A stretch of DNA of 64,000 nucleotides, taken from the NCBI RefSeq assembly GCF_001887355.1, contig NZ_MPIN01000005.1:302407-366406 (forward strand), in the 5' to 3' direction. A model generated the notes under the pieces. That model did not search any database. It was given only the letters and a program-made list of their open reading frames with translations, and was not told the DNA's origin. Shown piece after piece: positions 25,259 through 34,142 of the stretch. The position numbers were made by a program, and so were the translations under genes. Origin of the DNA: Cystobacter ferrugineus (GTDB lineage: Bacteria; Myxococcota; Myxococcia; Myxococcales; Myxococcaceae). The first letter of the stretch is position 1. Each line of letters starts with the position of its first letter.

Positions 25259-25584
25259 CCACTTTCGGTCTCGACACCGTCGAACAAGTAGGAGATGCAC
25301 TCCGCGGCCTGACCTCGAACCTTGGGGTGCTCCTTCTGATCCGAGAGAATCCGGATCATGAAGTTCCACAAGCTGGCGTCGCCATGCCAGGTCAGCGCAT
25401 AGAGAATACCGTGCCGCACCTCGACACGTGCCGCGCTGGCGAGCAACTCGAGCAGCCTCGCCGTCGTCGAGCTATCCGCCGAGAGCAGCTTCGCCGCTTC
25501 AACGATAGCCCCGCGGTCCGGGCCTCGGATGTTCCTCAGTGCGGCCGCCCTCTGCTCTTCGGTCAATGGTTCGCGCTCGCTCAT
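25180..25584 (-). CDS. Small HEAT-repeat-like protein
   Basis: 134 residues; ATG 25584 is favoured because GGGG stands seven bases upstream, though in-frame starts at 25590 and 25596 exist. It is acidic and helical: ALRNIRGPDRGAIVEAAKLL, LLELLASAARVEVRHGILYA and HPKVRGQAAECISYLFDG form three helical pairs of HEAT type. Short HEAT proteins of this size often occur as immunity proteins beside polymorphic toxins. The last 30 residues overlap the lipoprotein gene and look less conserved. It follows the DUF4279-like gene after 24 bases. Confidence 0.7.
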   Translation of the reverse strand: MSEREPLTEEQRAAALRNIRGPDRGAIVEAAKLLSADSSTTARLLELLASAARVEVRHGILYALTWHGDASLWNFMIRILSDQKEHPKVRGQAAECISYLFDGVETESGWLSYWGLSLGSGLAVETQSPSPGSW

Positions 25585-25608
25585 ACCCATCCCCAAACAT
25601 ACCGGCGC

Positions 25609-26007
25609 TCAATCATCATCACTCACGGGATAGCCCAAGACCACCACGGTCACACCCAAGCGCGCGAAGAATTCCAGGTCCTCCGCGGCAAGGGAAAGAG
25701 CTGGAACGAAGCTGTCCTTCGCCCCCACATAAAGCCCGAAGTGTAGCTTGCTCTGGACGCTCAGTTCCGCGAGTGCCGCGTACACATCTCGCCGCTGGTC
25801 GAGAGCACTCCGAACGGCCTGTACCGCCCCCTTCGGATTCTTGCCCTCGAAGAGCGTCAATGAGAACCCCGAGTCCTCCCGAACCTTCCGCGCAAGCCCG
25901 TCATCACCCCGGCGCCAGGAATCATCGCATTCAAAAGCCGGAAAGCGTTTCAAGAAACCATCAACATCGAAATCACGGCCGGATACGAACCACGTCACGA
26001 TACACAT
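25609..26007 (-). CDS. Probable immunity-type protein (DUF4279-like)
   Basis: 132 residues. The ATG at 26007 is chosen because GGAGGGGG lies just upstream. The end of the protein (SKLHFGLYVGAKDSFVP, then LSLAAEDLEFFARLGVTVVV) resembles the DUF4279 family, a small alpha/beta fold common beside toxins. The middle is charged and contains a helical stretch. No signal peptide; a cytoplasmic protein is expected. The match is from memory of the family pattern and needs a profile search. It is upstream of the HEAT protein in the same direction. Confidence 0.6.
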   Translation of the reverse strand: MCIVTWFVSGRDFDVDGFLKRFPAFECDDSWRRGDDGLARKVREDSGFSLTLFEGKNPKGAVQAVRSALDQRRDVYAALAELSVQSKLHFGLYVGAKDSFVPALSLAAEDLEFFARLGVTVVVLGYPVSDDD

Positions 26008-26205
26008 CAACCCCCTCCTCGCCCATCGGGCGCGCGCTGCTCGTTTCGGTCAAGGACTCTCTCTCATGCTCACGTTCCGCTCTTCGCCACCCAATGGGAG
26101 CAGGCTTGACACTCATTGCAACTCGGGCGGCTTCAGATGGGAATACGCAGCAATCTCATTCCTCCGAAACATGACTGAACGTGGGACTACGGGTGCTCCG
26201 GTCCA

Positions 26206-26583
26206 TCAGCGAGGCACCTCGGCGATGCCGAGCGTGCCATCCGCCCTGAGGAGCAAGACGCCCTGCCATCCGAATAGCGCATTCGCATATTCGTCGGTCT
26301 TGACCGTCTTATGGTCACATCCCTCTCCGCCAAATGAAACGGTGACATACCCGTCCCCCTTGGCGTGCCCCATACACAGCACGGATGACCGCGGAGCCAC
26401 ATCACGAAACGAACACTCCAGGCCATTCAAGTTCACGCTCAAGACATCCAGACCGCATCCCGTCTCGTTGAGCACGACAACCGCCGCGCGCCCGTTCCAG
26501 GAGGTGACTCCAGCGAGGACCAACACGAGCACGAGGAACACTGCCACCAGCATCTTGATGAAATCAGTTCGAGCGGTTGTCAT
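26206..26583 (-). CDS. Small membrane-anchored protein
   Basis: 125 residues. One hydrophobic helix (about 10-28, MLVAVFLVLVLVLAGVTSW) anchors a periplasmic domain of about 95 residues with four Cys and beta-rich composition, such as AAVVVLNETGCGLDVLSVNL and GDGYVTVSFGGEGCDHKTVK. The second gene of a cluster in which the 54-residue membrane protein lies 17 bases upstream. Not recognised. The membrane anchor could present an immunity domain to the periplasm (inferred from the neighbours). Confidence 0.62.
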   Translation of the reverse strand: MTTARTDFIKMLVAVFLVLVLVLAGVTSWNGRAAVVVLNETGCGLDVLSVNLNGLECSFRDVAPRSSVLCMGHAKGDGYVTVSFGGEGCDHKTVKTDEYANALFGWQGVLLLRADGTLGIAEVPR

Positions 26584-26600
26584 GTCGTGCGGAGGTCAGG

Positions 26601-26765
26601 TCAACGAGGGCCGCGCCCAGCGTTCTGAACCACGAAGGTCCGAAACGAGAAGAGATAGAACAGCCGCGCGCCCAGCACGACCGGAATGAGGAGAAGCAGT
26701 GCGGTCACGAACGCAAGCCACGAAAACGGCCGATTCCTCCGAGGCGGCGTGGGGTCAGGATTCAT
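26601..26765 (-). CDS. 54-residue membrane protein overlapping the Imm53 fusion gene
   Basis: The ATG at 26765 lies inside the last codons of the upstream immunity gene (11-base overlap); the stop is 17 bases before the next ATG. The peptide begins MNPDPTPPRRNRPFSWLAFV and continues with a hydrophobic run (TALLLLIPVVLGARLFYLF) and a basic tail. So one membrane helix is expected, with the N terminus in the cytoplasm. Short enough to be missed by many gene finders. Its placement supports a real gene. Confidence 0.55.
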   Translation of the reverse strand: MNPDPTPPRRNRPFSWLAFVTALLLLIPVVLGARLFYLFSFRTFVVQNAGRGPR

Positions 26766-27528
26766 TGCGAGCCCACGCCCGGAAGCAGTTCAGAAGGGCT
26801 CGAAGCTTCCGGGGATCCCCCGCTCCGATGAAGCACCCCTCCTTGATGGAGCACTCCATCCAATCGTCGCCCCCCGCGTTGGTCTCCGAGGGGGGAGCCC
26901 CCGTGCGCTGAACCAGGGCATCGGCCATGCGCCCCTCCAGGTTCGTCCCACGCAGATCGACCTTGAGCAACCATCCCGGGTTGTCCAGGGATTGGATGCT
27001 CACCCCCTGATGATGAGCCCACTCATCACGGCACTGGGCCTCATACCACTGCTCCAGCCATTCCAAGTCGGAGAGGGCGTCTTCCCGGGTCCATTGGGGC
27101 TTCTTTCCGGGTGGAAGGAGCCCGCCGGCCGCTCTCGCTCGGGCATCCTGCTCCACTCCCCAGAGCTGAGAAATCCTGACCATTTCCCGTTCGATCAACT
27201 GCTCGAAGTGCGCATCCAGCTCAGGCCCGAGGCCATTCGGCACATACTGGGCAAAGCCCAGCTCCGAGTCGCCGAGCCAGCGGAGCTGCGCGCGATGCGG
27301 CTCCAACGCCACCCGCGCCCCTTGCATCGCCTGCTGGAGCGCCTGAACCGAATCGACCCCCCAGGCCTCCCGTCGGATCGGCTCGACGCCCTCCAGCCCA
27401 CTGATTTCAAAGGGGCAACGAAAATCCCCCGTCTCCCCGTCCTGCTCGGGCTGGAAGAACGCGACCTCTACCTGTCCGCGACCGTCAGCCCTGTCGTAGA
27501 GCCTCCGTGCGATCACCCCTTGACTCAT
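26755..27528 (-). CDS. DUF6968-Imm53 fusion immunity protein
   Basis: 257 residues, two domains. Residues 5-90 match DUF6968 in pattern (VEVAFFQPEQDGETGDFRCP, then REAWGVDSVQALQQAM). Residues 154-253 match Imm53 immunity proteins (LEWLEQWYEAQCRDEWAHHQ, SIQSLDNPGWLLKVDL, GAGDPRKLRALLNCFRAW), a family found next to polymorphic toxins, where it blocks the cognate toxin. A Pro-rich linker joins them. No signal peptide, so cytoplasmic. It overlaps the preceding small gene by 4 bases (ATGA). No toxin gene is next to it. The two-domain fusion is the notable feature. Confidence 0.8.
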   Translation of the reverse strand: MSQGVIARRLYDRADGRGQVEVAFFQPEQDGETGDFRCPFEISGLEGVEPIRREAWGVDSVQALQQAMQGARVALEPHRAQLRWLGDSELGFAQYVPNGLGPELDAHFEQLIEREMVRISQLWGVEQDARARAAGGLLPPGKKPQWTREDALSDLEWLEQWYEAQCRDEWAHHQGVSIQSLDNPGWLLKVDLRGTNLEGRMADALVQRTGAPPSETNAGGDDWMECSIKEGCFIGAGDPRKLRALLNCFRAWARNES

Positions 27529-27764
27529 CGGCTCCTCACCGCCTGGTTCACCACGGGCAATCCTTCAGGCCGTGATCGGTAGAAACGAAACCAGTCCCGC
27601 TGGCCTGACAGTCCGATTGCACTTCGCGGACGACGAAACACGAGGTGCGAGCGAACGGCCTCCATCCAGAATCCTTCCAGGTCACGCACTTCTCGCGGGC
27701 AGCACTCCGTGGGCGCATCGTAGCTGAGTCCCTCTCGCGTCACTCCAACTTGTCCGGGCCTCAC
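27525..27764 (-). CDS. Short protein upstream of the Imm53 fusion, maybe a truncated gene
   Basis: 79 residues from GTG 27764; stop overlaps the ATG of the next gene (ATGA), a sign of coupling. Arg- and Pro-rich, with DLEGFWMEAVRSHLVFRRP and GQRDWFRFYRSRPEGLPVV. No domain was recognised. It could be the remaining tail of a longer gene, for example a toxin C terminus, cut by the rearrangement that also damaged the neighbouring dioxygenase gene. The start has a weak ribosome site. Confidence 0.45.
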   Translation of the reverse strand: MRPGQVGVTREGLSYDAPTECCPREVRDLEGFWMEAVRSHLVFRRPRSAIGLSGQRDWFRFYRSRPEGLPVVNQAVRSR

Positions 27765-27787
27765 GACTGCTGCTAACGCTTCGCCCC

Positions 27788-28698
27788 ATGATGGCCTCGA
27801 CGACCTCCACTCCCCCTGTCACCTGGCCCGGCCGCGTCCTCGAGGGACCGGCCGCGTGGCGTGGCGCGGACCTCACCCGGAGCGAGGCGTGGATCCACCG
27901 CTTCTCGTCCGGAGAGCTCGCCGAGTTGGACCGGGCACTCTGGCCACGCTGTTCTGGGGGCTCGGCTCCTATCTGGGCACGGCCGTGTCACAGAACGCCC
28001 AGGGGCACGTGCTCGGACACGTGAAGGATCTGGGGTACGACGCCAACAACCCCAGCACGCGCCTCTACCAGACCAATCAACGCCAGGGCTATCACACGGA
28101 CTCGGCGGACATCGTGGGGCTGCTGTGCGTGCGCACCGCCAGGCACGGAGGGCTCAGCAGCCTCGCCAGCACGGTGACCGTCTACAACGAGATGTACCGG
28201 CGCCGCCCGGACCTCGCCCGCGTCCTCTTCGAGCCCGTCCACACCGACCACCGCGGCGAGTACCGGCCCGGCCACAAGCCCTACTTCTCCATCCCCGTGT
28301 TCAACTTCCACGCGGGCGAACTCACGGGCATCTACCAGCGCCGCTACATCGAGTCCGCCCAACGCTTCGAGGATACTCCCCGGCTGACGCCCCAGCAGGT
28401 GGATGCGCTCGATCTGTTCGACGCCCTGCTCGATGACCCCGAGCTGCACCTGGAGATGCGGCTCGAGCCCGGGGACATGCAGTTCATCCACAACCATCAG
28501 ATCCTCCACGACCGGACAGCCTTCGAGGACTGGCCGGAACCCGAGCGCCGGCGGCACCTGCTGCGGCTGTGGTTGTGCCCGCCGGATGGCCGTCCGCTGC
28601 CGCCTGTCTTCGCCGAGCGCTACGGCAGCGTGGAGGTGGGACGGCGCGGCGGCGTCCACGTGCCCGCCAGCGAGCTGAAGGCGCCCCTCGATATCTGA
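27788..28698 (+). pseudogene. Broken TauD/TfdA-family Fe(II)/2-oxoglutarate dioxygenase
   Basis: From ATG 27788 the frame encodes a typical front (PPVTWPGRVLEGPAAWRGAD, then SSGELAELDRAL). At about 27948 the protein pattern jumps to another frame: ATLFWGLGSYLGTAVSQNAQ, then to the stop at 28698. Complete relatives have some 45-60 residues between these two points, so a deletion of about that size that is not a multiple of three removed the middle and shifted the frame. The downstream part keeps the iron ligands HTD (28093-28101) and the distal His in QILHDRTAF. The gene should be non-functional. Confidence 0.8.
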
Positions 28699-28769
28699 GC
28701 AACACCGGTGGCGTCCACCTTCACGCCAATGCCAGGCAACGAGCGCATGACGTGGAATGACAAATCAAA

Positions 28770-29648
28770 TCACGAGCAGACGCGGTTGCGGCCCGCCGCC
28801 TTCGCCTCGTAGAGCTTCGTGTCCGCCGCCCGCTTCAAGTCCACCGCGTCCCGGTGCCCCGACTCCAGCACCGCCACCCCCAGCGAGATGGAGATGGGAA
28901 TCAGGGTGTTGTCGAACTCGAAGCGCTGTTTCTCCACCAGCCGGCGCGCCTTCTCCGCCAGCTTCACCGCGCCCGGGAGGTCCACCTCGGGCAGCAGCAC
29001 CCCGAACTCCTCCCCGCCATAGCGCGCGAACACGTCCTCGCGGCGGATGCGCGTGCGCAGCGTGGAGGCGAGTTGCTTGAGCACGTAGTCCCCCGCCAGG
29101 TGCCCGTGCTGATCATTCACCCGCTTGAAATGATCCACGTCGAACATCACCAGCGCCAGGCTGCGCTCGTAGCGGCGCGAGCGTGACACCTCGCGCTCCA
29201 GCGCCTCCTCGAAGTAGCGCCGGTTGTAGATCTGCGTCAGCCCGTCCATCGTCGTCAGCCGGTAGATCTCATCGTGGTACGCCGTCTCGATGTTCCCCCC
29301 GGCGATGAACTTGAAGATCGTCCGGCCAATCTTCACCAGATCCCCGTTGCACAGGGGAGTCTCCCCCCGCACCGGCGCGTCGTTCACGAACGTGCCGTTC
29401 GTCGAGTCCAGGTCCTTGATGAACACCCCGCGCTTGCTCGTGGTGATGCACGCGTGGTTGCGGCTGATGGACTCCTGGTCCACCTGGATCTCCGCCTTGG
29501 CCGAGCGGCCAATGAGCGTCTCCGTCTTGCACAGGTCGTATTTGCGCCCCAGCTCCAAGCCGTAGATCACCACCAGCGCCGCGTCGAGATCGACTGGCCG
29601 CTCGGAAATCTTCGAGATGACCGTGACGACGGTCTCGTTCTGACCCAT
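28770..29648 (-). CDS. FHA-GGDEF diguanylate cyclase
   Basis: 292 residues, soluble. The N-terminal FHA domain (about 24-115: LIGRSAKAEI, SISRNHACI, STNGTFVN) reads phosphothreonine. The C-terminal GGDEF domain (about 125-290) makes c-di-GMP: RYGGEEF at 209-215 is an active signature, and RRED (202-205) five residues before it is the product-inhibition I-site. FDVDHFKRVND binds metal and nucleotide. So kinase signalling probably controls c-di-GMP synthesis, which governs motility and development in myxobacteria (inferred). No membrane segment. A separate gene convergent with the broken dioxygenase. Confidence 0.95.
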   Translation of the reverse strand: MGQNETVVTVISKISERPVDLDAALVVIYGLELGRKYDLCKTETLIGRSAKAEIQVDQESISRNHACITTSKRGVFIKDLDSTNGTFVNDAPVRGETPLCNGDLVKIGRTIFKFIAGGNIETAYHDEIYRLTTMDGLTQIYNRRYFEEALEREVSRSRRYERSLALVMFDVDHFKRVNDQHGHLAGDYVLKQLASTLRTRIRREDVFARYGGEEFGVLLPEVDLPGAVKLAEKARRLVEKQRFEFDNTLIPISISLGVAVLESGHRDAVDLKRAADTKLYEAKAAGRNRVCS

Positions 29649-29690
29649 GACTGTCAGAACGGTAGCCCAGGGATACCCCGGAAGCCAACT

Positions 29691-31892
29691 TCAGGGGGTC
29701 GCCGACAGGGCCGACCAGGCGACCACGAGCTCACCCAACCGCGACAGGTTCTCGTCCCGCGTCAGCTCCTCCAGCGGCAAGCGCTCGCCGTCCGGAAGCC
29801 CTCCCTCGCGCAGGGACCACGCCTGAAGCTCCAGCGACGCGAAGGAGCCCAGGTGGTTGCCCTGGAACGTGCGATCCTCGAAGGGCGTGGGAGGCACGGG
29901 CAGGCGCACGCCCTGGGCGTCTCGCGACGCGTCCAGCAACACCACCCATCGCGCCCCCACCCCGTTGGAGAACACCGCGCGCAGCACCGTGCCCGGGGGA
30001 AGTGCCGGGTCCGTGGGGGGACGCAACCGCCGGCCGCCCTCGTCGTCCACCGGGGAGTAGCGCGCGCCCTCGGGCACGGGCAGGAACGGACCCTGGATCG
30101 CCACCGGAGCGGCCCCCGTGGGATCGAAGGGCAGCGCCTCCAGCCCGCGATGGAGGAGCCCGCTCACCGCCCCCGTGGAGGAGGACGCCGTGAGGTGCAA
30201 CACATAGGGACTGCCCTCGAGCCCATGGTGGGTGGGCGCCATCCGCACCCGCACGAGCCCCGGCGCGGGCAGGCCGGGCTGGGTGTCCGTGTTGGGGTCC
30301 GCCGGCGCCGTGTTCATCCCCAGGCCGAGGCCCAGGGGGACACCGCCCCGCCCCGGCACCCGCGCCGAGCCCAGCACCCACAGGCTGTCCATGTAGCGGC
30401 CCTGATGGCCAGGCAGCGCGGGCACGCGCAGGACGAAGGGAAAGCCCAGCGCCATGCTCCGTTCCTCGGAGAAGTCGGGATCTCGCCGCGTGAGGGCCCC
30501 CGTGGTCCCCTCCAACGAGAAGGGCACATCCCGCACCACCCAGGACCTGATGGTGCGCAGCAGCGGAGTCGCCCGCGCGAGCAGGGAGCCCACGTCCACC
30601 CCTCCTCCCAACTGCAGCGCGTTGAGGGGAAGCTCGCCTCCGAGCCCCCACGCCGTCCGCACGCCACAGGCGCCTTCGAGCGTCGGTGACTCCTCGGCGC
30701 ACACCCCCGCGATCCCCCGCCCCTGGACGTCCCGTTCCCGCAGCGTGGAGCCCGCGAGCACCGCGAACGCCCCCGCCGGCAACGTCGCCAACCGCCGCTG
30801 GCCGGCCGAGAAGAAGTCCACCTGGCGCTCCGGCTCCAGCAGCGAGGATGCCGAAGCGCCCGGCCCCTCGTCCGGCGAGGACAGCCCCGCCATCCCCATG
30901 TGCATCGCCAGCTCCGACAGGCCCTGCACCGTGCCCGCGAAGCCTCCGGTCCGTCCGGTGGGATTGCGCCTCAAGGGCAAGGACAGCTCCAGGGGCCCCG
31001 TCTTCCCCGTGTGCGCCACCGTGAGGTAGTCGAAGTCCTCGTGGAAGACGGAGACGCTCCCCACCTCCGCTCCCCCGGGAGGCAGCACCACGCCTCCCTC
31101 GTCCGTGGGGGCCTCGCCCGTCACCGCCCCCGCCGCGTCCGCCACCACCACCCGCGCGCCGGGAATGGGCCGGCCCGTCTGCTCGTCCGTCACCACCACG
31201 CGCAGTTGCCCCGGCGTCAGCGCCTCCAGCACCCGCACGCGCGCCGTGCACACCGCCCCGCCGACTTCCGCCCGCACCGTCTCCCGCGCCTCGGGCGTGG
31301 GCGCCGACAGCACGAAGGAGGCCCCCCCCGCGTCTCCGCTCACGCTCGCCTCCAGCGCCGTCCACCGCTGCTCGGCGGGCGCCACCGCCACCGGCTCGCC
31401 CGTCTCGTCCCAGGCCAGCAGCGAGAAGCGCACCCGCGACCCCACCCGTCCCACCACATGGTCCGGCGTCACCCGGCACGTCCGGGCCCGGGCCGCCAGG
31501 GCGCCGGTGCACCGCCCATCGCGGCACACCTGCCCCGACGCCGCGCACTCCCCGTCCGCCGAGCACATCGCCTCCACGCACCGATTGTCGTCACACTGGC
31601 AGCCCAACGGATTGTCGTCGCAGGCGGAGAGCCGGTACGCCGGGCTCCGCCTCGCCGCCGTGCAGTCCTCCCGCGTGCGGCACGCCGGCTGGCAGCGCGC
31701 GCTCGCCGTGTCACAGATGAAGAGCTGGGGATCCGGGCAGTCCTGATCCACCTGGCAGCTCCCCGGCAACCACGGGGTCGCCTCATCGGGGCCCGGAAGG
31801 AACGGGGAGAAGCCTCCGCCGGAGCAGGCGGCCATCCATACGGCACTCCACAGCAGCAGGGCGCATCGCGCCAGTAGATGGGCTGGATTCAT
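29691..31892 (-). CDS. Large lipoprotein with Cys-rich N-terminal and Ig-like domains
   Basis: 733 residues. Lipobox WMAAC after a signal peptide. The first 100 residues of the mature protein contain a dozen or more Cys in patterns such as CQVDQDCPDPQLFICD and CQCDDNRCVEAMC, typical of disulfide-rich surface modules in myxobacteria. Then comes a beta-sandwich region (about 135-215) and one with carboxypeptidase regulatory-like folding (LRVVVTDEQTGRPIPGARV, about 225-305). The C-terminal 400 residues are beta-rich with no recognised domain. Probably outer-membrane-anchored and exposed. Function unknown. Confidence 0.82.
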   Translation of the reverse strand: MNPAHLLARCALLLWSAVWMAACSGGGFSPFLPGPDEATPWLPGSCQVDQDCPDPQLFICDTASARCQPACRTREDCTAARRSPAYRLSACDDNPLGCQCDDNRCVEAMCSADGECAASGQVCRDGRCTGALAARARTCRVTPDHVVGRVGSRVRFSLLAWDETGEPVAVAPAEQRWTALEASVSGDAGGASFVLSAPTPEARETVRAEVGGAVCTARVRVLEALTPGQLRVVVTDEQTGRPIPGARVVVADAAGAVTGEAPTDEGGVVLPPGGAEVGSVSVFHEDFDYLTVAHTGKTGPLELSLPLRRNPTGRTGGFAGTVQGLSELAMHMGMAGLSSPDEGPGASASSLLEPERQVDFFSAGQRRLATLPAGAFAVLAGSTLRERDVQGRGIAGVCAEESPTLEGACGVRTAWGLGGELPLNALQLGGGVDVGSLLARATPLLRTIRSWVVRDVPFSLEGTTGALTRRDPDFSEERSMALGFPFVLRVPALPGHQGRYMDSLWVLGSARVPGRGGVPLGLGLGMNTAPADPNTDTQPGLPAPGLVRVRMAPTHHGLEGSPYVLHLTASSSTGAVSGLLHRGLEALPFDPTGAAPVAIQGPFLPVPEGARYSPVDDEGGRRLRPPTDPALPPGTVLRAVFSNGVGARWVVLLDASRDAQGVRLPVPPTPFEDRTFQGNHLGSFASLELQAWSLREGGLPDGERLPLEELTRDENLSRLGELVVAWSALSATP

Positions 31893-32080
31893 CGGCGGCT
31901 CCGGTCAGGAGCCCAGGCAAGCGGTAGCCCTCGGGGGTTGTCAAGCCGGGCCCGGAGCCAAGCGCCCCGGAGAGGACGTCTCGCCCCCGTGGACGGGCGG
32001 CGGAGGAGCAGGCCGCCTTCCCGCGCGGCCCGGAGGTCGGACGTTGGCATTCCGCGCGCCCCGGTCGATGATGCAACCCC

Positions 32081-32374
32081 ATGGCCCGGCGCGATCCGCA
32101 GACCCTCGACCAGCTCCTTCCCCGTGTCCTGGCCCGCCTGGCCGAGCAGTCCGGCAAGGGGCGCACCCTCGGTCCGGTGTGGCGCGCCACGGTGGGGGAC
32201 GCCATCGCCCGGCACTCCCGGCCCGCCTCGCTCGAGGGCGGCACCCTGGTGGTGTCCGTGGCCAGCGCCGAGTGGGCGCACACCCTGTCGCGCCAGGAGG
32301 ACTCGCTGCGCGAGCAGCTCAACCACCGGCTGGGCCCCGGTGCGGTGTCCTCGCTCGTCTTCCAGTTGGAGTAG
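32081..32374 (+). CDS. DUF721 (DciA-like) protein
   Basis: 97 residues, one DUF721 domain: LGPVWRATVGDAIARHSRP, GGTLVVSVASAEWAHTLSR and QEDSLREQLNHRLGPGAV, the usual order. DUF721 proteins include DciA, which helps load the replicative helicase in bacteria lacking DnaC. The pattern is clear, but the function of short members is inferred. It lies eight bases before the CAP-domain gene, so they are probably co-transcribed. Confidence 0.85.
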   Translation: MARRDPQTLDQLLPRVLARLAEQSGKGRTLGPVWRATVGDAIARHSRPASLEGGTLVVSVASAEWAHTLSRQEDSLREQLNHRLGPGAVSSLVFQLE

Positions 32375-32382
32375 CCCCAGCG

Positions 32383-33888
32383 ATGCTCGCCCTCGTCCTC
32401 GGCGCCCTCGTGGCCGCCACCCCCCTGACGCCCACCGGCATGGAAGAGCGCACGGTGCGCCATGTCCTCCTGGAGTTCGAGCGCGTGGGCCGGCGCTCCC
32501 CCCAGGTGGACCCGGCCCTCACCGAGGCGGCGCGCGTGCTGGCGCGCCGGGCACTCGACGACAGCCCCGCGGGCGCGGTGGAGGAGCCCGCCCTCACCGA
32601 GGCCGTCAGCGACGCGGGCGGCGCCGATCCCACCCCCCGCTCCTATGTCGTCCGCGCCGGAGAGCGCGAGCACGCCCTGGAGGCGATCCTCGAGCGCAAG
32701 GACTTGAGCCAGGAGCGCGCCACGCACCTGGGCGTGGGCGTGGCGGTGGACGGCTCGCGCTCGGCCCTCGTGGTGTTGCTCGCCGAGCGCAAGGCCACGC
32801 TCCAGCGCTTCTCCCGCGTCTTCGACGCCCCCACCGCCCAGGGCCTGTGCGGCGAGTTCATCGCCCCCCTGAAGGGCGCGCAGGTGTTCGTCACCCTGCC
32901 GGATGGCCGCGTGGAGCGCCCCGCCCTCACCCGCCAGGCGGAGTCCTCCTTCTGCACCCGGCTGCTGCTCGCCCAGACGGGCCGCTACACGGTGGAAGTC
33001 GTTGGCCGGGGAGAGCGGGGCCCGGAGGTGGCGGCGCTCTTCCTCGTGGACGTGGGCACGCCCCGGCGGCGCGACGAGGGCACGCGCGTGGAGGAGCCCA
33101 CCAGCGTGGAGGCCGCGCGCGAGGCGGTGCTCGAGCGCATCAACGCACTGCGCCGTGCCCAGGACCTGCCACCGCTGAGCACCGACCGCACCCTGGAGGA
33201 GGTGGCCCAGGCCTACAGCGAGCGCATGGCGCGCGAGGGGTTCTTCGCCCACGTGGCGCCGGATGGCTCGGACTTGAGCGGCCGCTTGCGCGCCGCGGGG
33301 GCCCAGGCGCGCGTGTCCGGGGAGAACCTGGGCATGGCCTCCGGGGCGCTCGCCGCCCACGCGGGCATCGAACACAGCCCCGGCCACCGCAACAACCTGC
33401 TCGGCGCGCAGTTCACCCATGTCGGACTCGGTGTGAGCTTCCACTCGGTGGATGGGCGTCCCCAGGTGCTGCTCACCGAGGTGTTCGCCTCGAGCGCCAG
33501 CCCCTCGCGCCCGGCGGATCCCCGCGAGGAGGTGTACCAGGCACTCGCCGCCCACCGCGCCTCGCATGGACTGGCACCCCTGCGGCGGCTGCCCTCGTTG
33601 GAGCGCCTCGCCCTGGAGCAGGCCCGGCGGGCACTCGCCGCCAACGTGCCCCCCTCCCAACTGCCGGGAGAACCGGTGCACGAGCGCGTCTTCCGGGCCT
33701 TGAATGACAATGCCCGGAGCGCCTCGGTGGACTTCTATGTGACGGACAATCCCTCGCGTCTACCAGATTCCAAGAATCTGGCTGATCGCAAGACAACCGT
33801 GATGGGTGTGGGCACCGTGCGCGGTGACTCCCCCACCTACGGAGAAGGACGCTACTGGGTGGTGGTCATCTACGCCGCCACCCGTTGA
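32383..33888 (+). CDS. Secreted CAP/SCP-domain protein
   Basis: 501 residues from ATG 32383, which opens with a short hydrophobic signal (LALVLGALVAATPL); the longer upstream frame overlaps the DUF721 gene. A CAP domain lies at about 240-365: LERINALRRAQDLPPLS, then GFFAHVAP with H290, GENLG with E314 and SPGHRNNLL with E330/H335, the usual cavity residues. The remaining two parts, before and after, are helical regions without a named domain; one unit (about 370-430) resembles a second half-CAP (EEVYQALAAHRASHGLAPLR). CAP proteins bind sterols, lipids or metal in other species; the role here is unknown. A serine protease function is not supported. Confidence 0.87.
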   Translation: MLALVLGALVAATPLTPTGMEERTVRHVLLEFERVGRRSPQVDPALTEAARVLARRALDDSPAGAVEEPALTEAVSDAGGADPTPRSYVVRAGEREHALEAILERKDLSQERATHLGVGVAVDGSRSALVVLLAERKATLQRFSRVFDAPTAQGLCGEFIAPLKGAQVFVTLPDGRVERPALTRQAESSFCTRLLLAQTGRYTVEVVGRGERGPEVAALFLVDVGTPRRRDEGTRVEEPTSVEAAREAVLERINALRRAQDLPPLSTDRTLEEVAQAYSERMAREGFFAHVAPDGSDLSGRLRAAGAQARVSGENLGMASGALAAHAGIEHSPGHRNNLLGAQFTHVGLGVSFHSVDGRPQVLLTEVFASSASPSRPADPREEVYQALAAHRASHGLAPLRRLPSLERLALEQARRALAANVPPSQLPGEPVHERVFRALNDNARSASVDFYVTDNPSRLPDSKNLADRKTTVMGVGTVRGDSPTYGEGRYWVVVIYAATR

Positions 33889-33905
33889 CGCGATGGGGAC
33901 GACGC

Positions 33906-34142
33906 TCAGATGGCGCGGCGCTGGGTGGCATAGGCCTCGATTCCCATCTGGGGAGGCGCCACCTGTTGGTTGAGCTGGCACTTCACGCAGGTGAAAGATT
34001 GCCAGCCACGACGCACCGCCTCGTCGAGACAGTTGTCGTAGTAGTTGCAGTTGAGGTTGCGGTGGGTCTCGACACCGGCACGCTTCGGCCCGGCCTCGGG
34101 GTTGATGGTCTGCGGAAGATCAGTCGGACACGGCTTGAACAT
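33906..34142 (-). CDS. Small Cys-containing protein
   Basis: 78 residues from ATG 34142, which has GGGAGGG about ten bases upstream. Four Cys lie in CNYYDNC and CVKC, surrounding DEAVRRGWQSFTC, a spacing that could bind zinc. No signal peptide. It is likely cytoplasmic and resembles unnamed small proteins found widely in deltaproteobacteria. It is convergent with the CAP gene (17 bases between stops) and divergent from the lytic transglycosylase. Confidence 0.7.
   Translation of the reverse strand: MFKPCPTDLPQTINPEAGPKRAGVETHRNLNCNYYDNCLDEAVRRGWQSFTCVKCQLNQQVAPPQMGIEAYATQRRAI

Noticed and set aside
29274..30689. Plus-strand open frame opposite the cyclase and lipoprotein
   Set aside because: Antisense to real genes, low-complexity composition, and no ribosome site.
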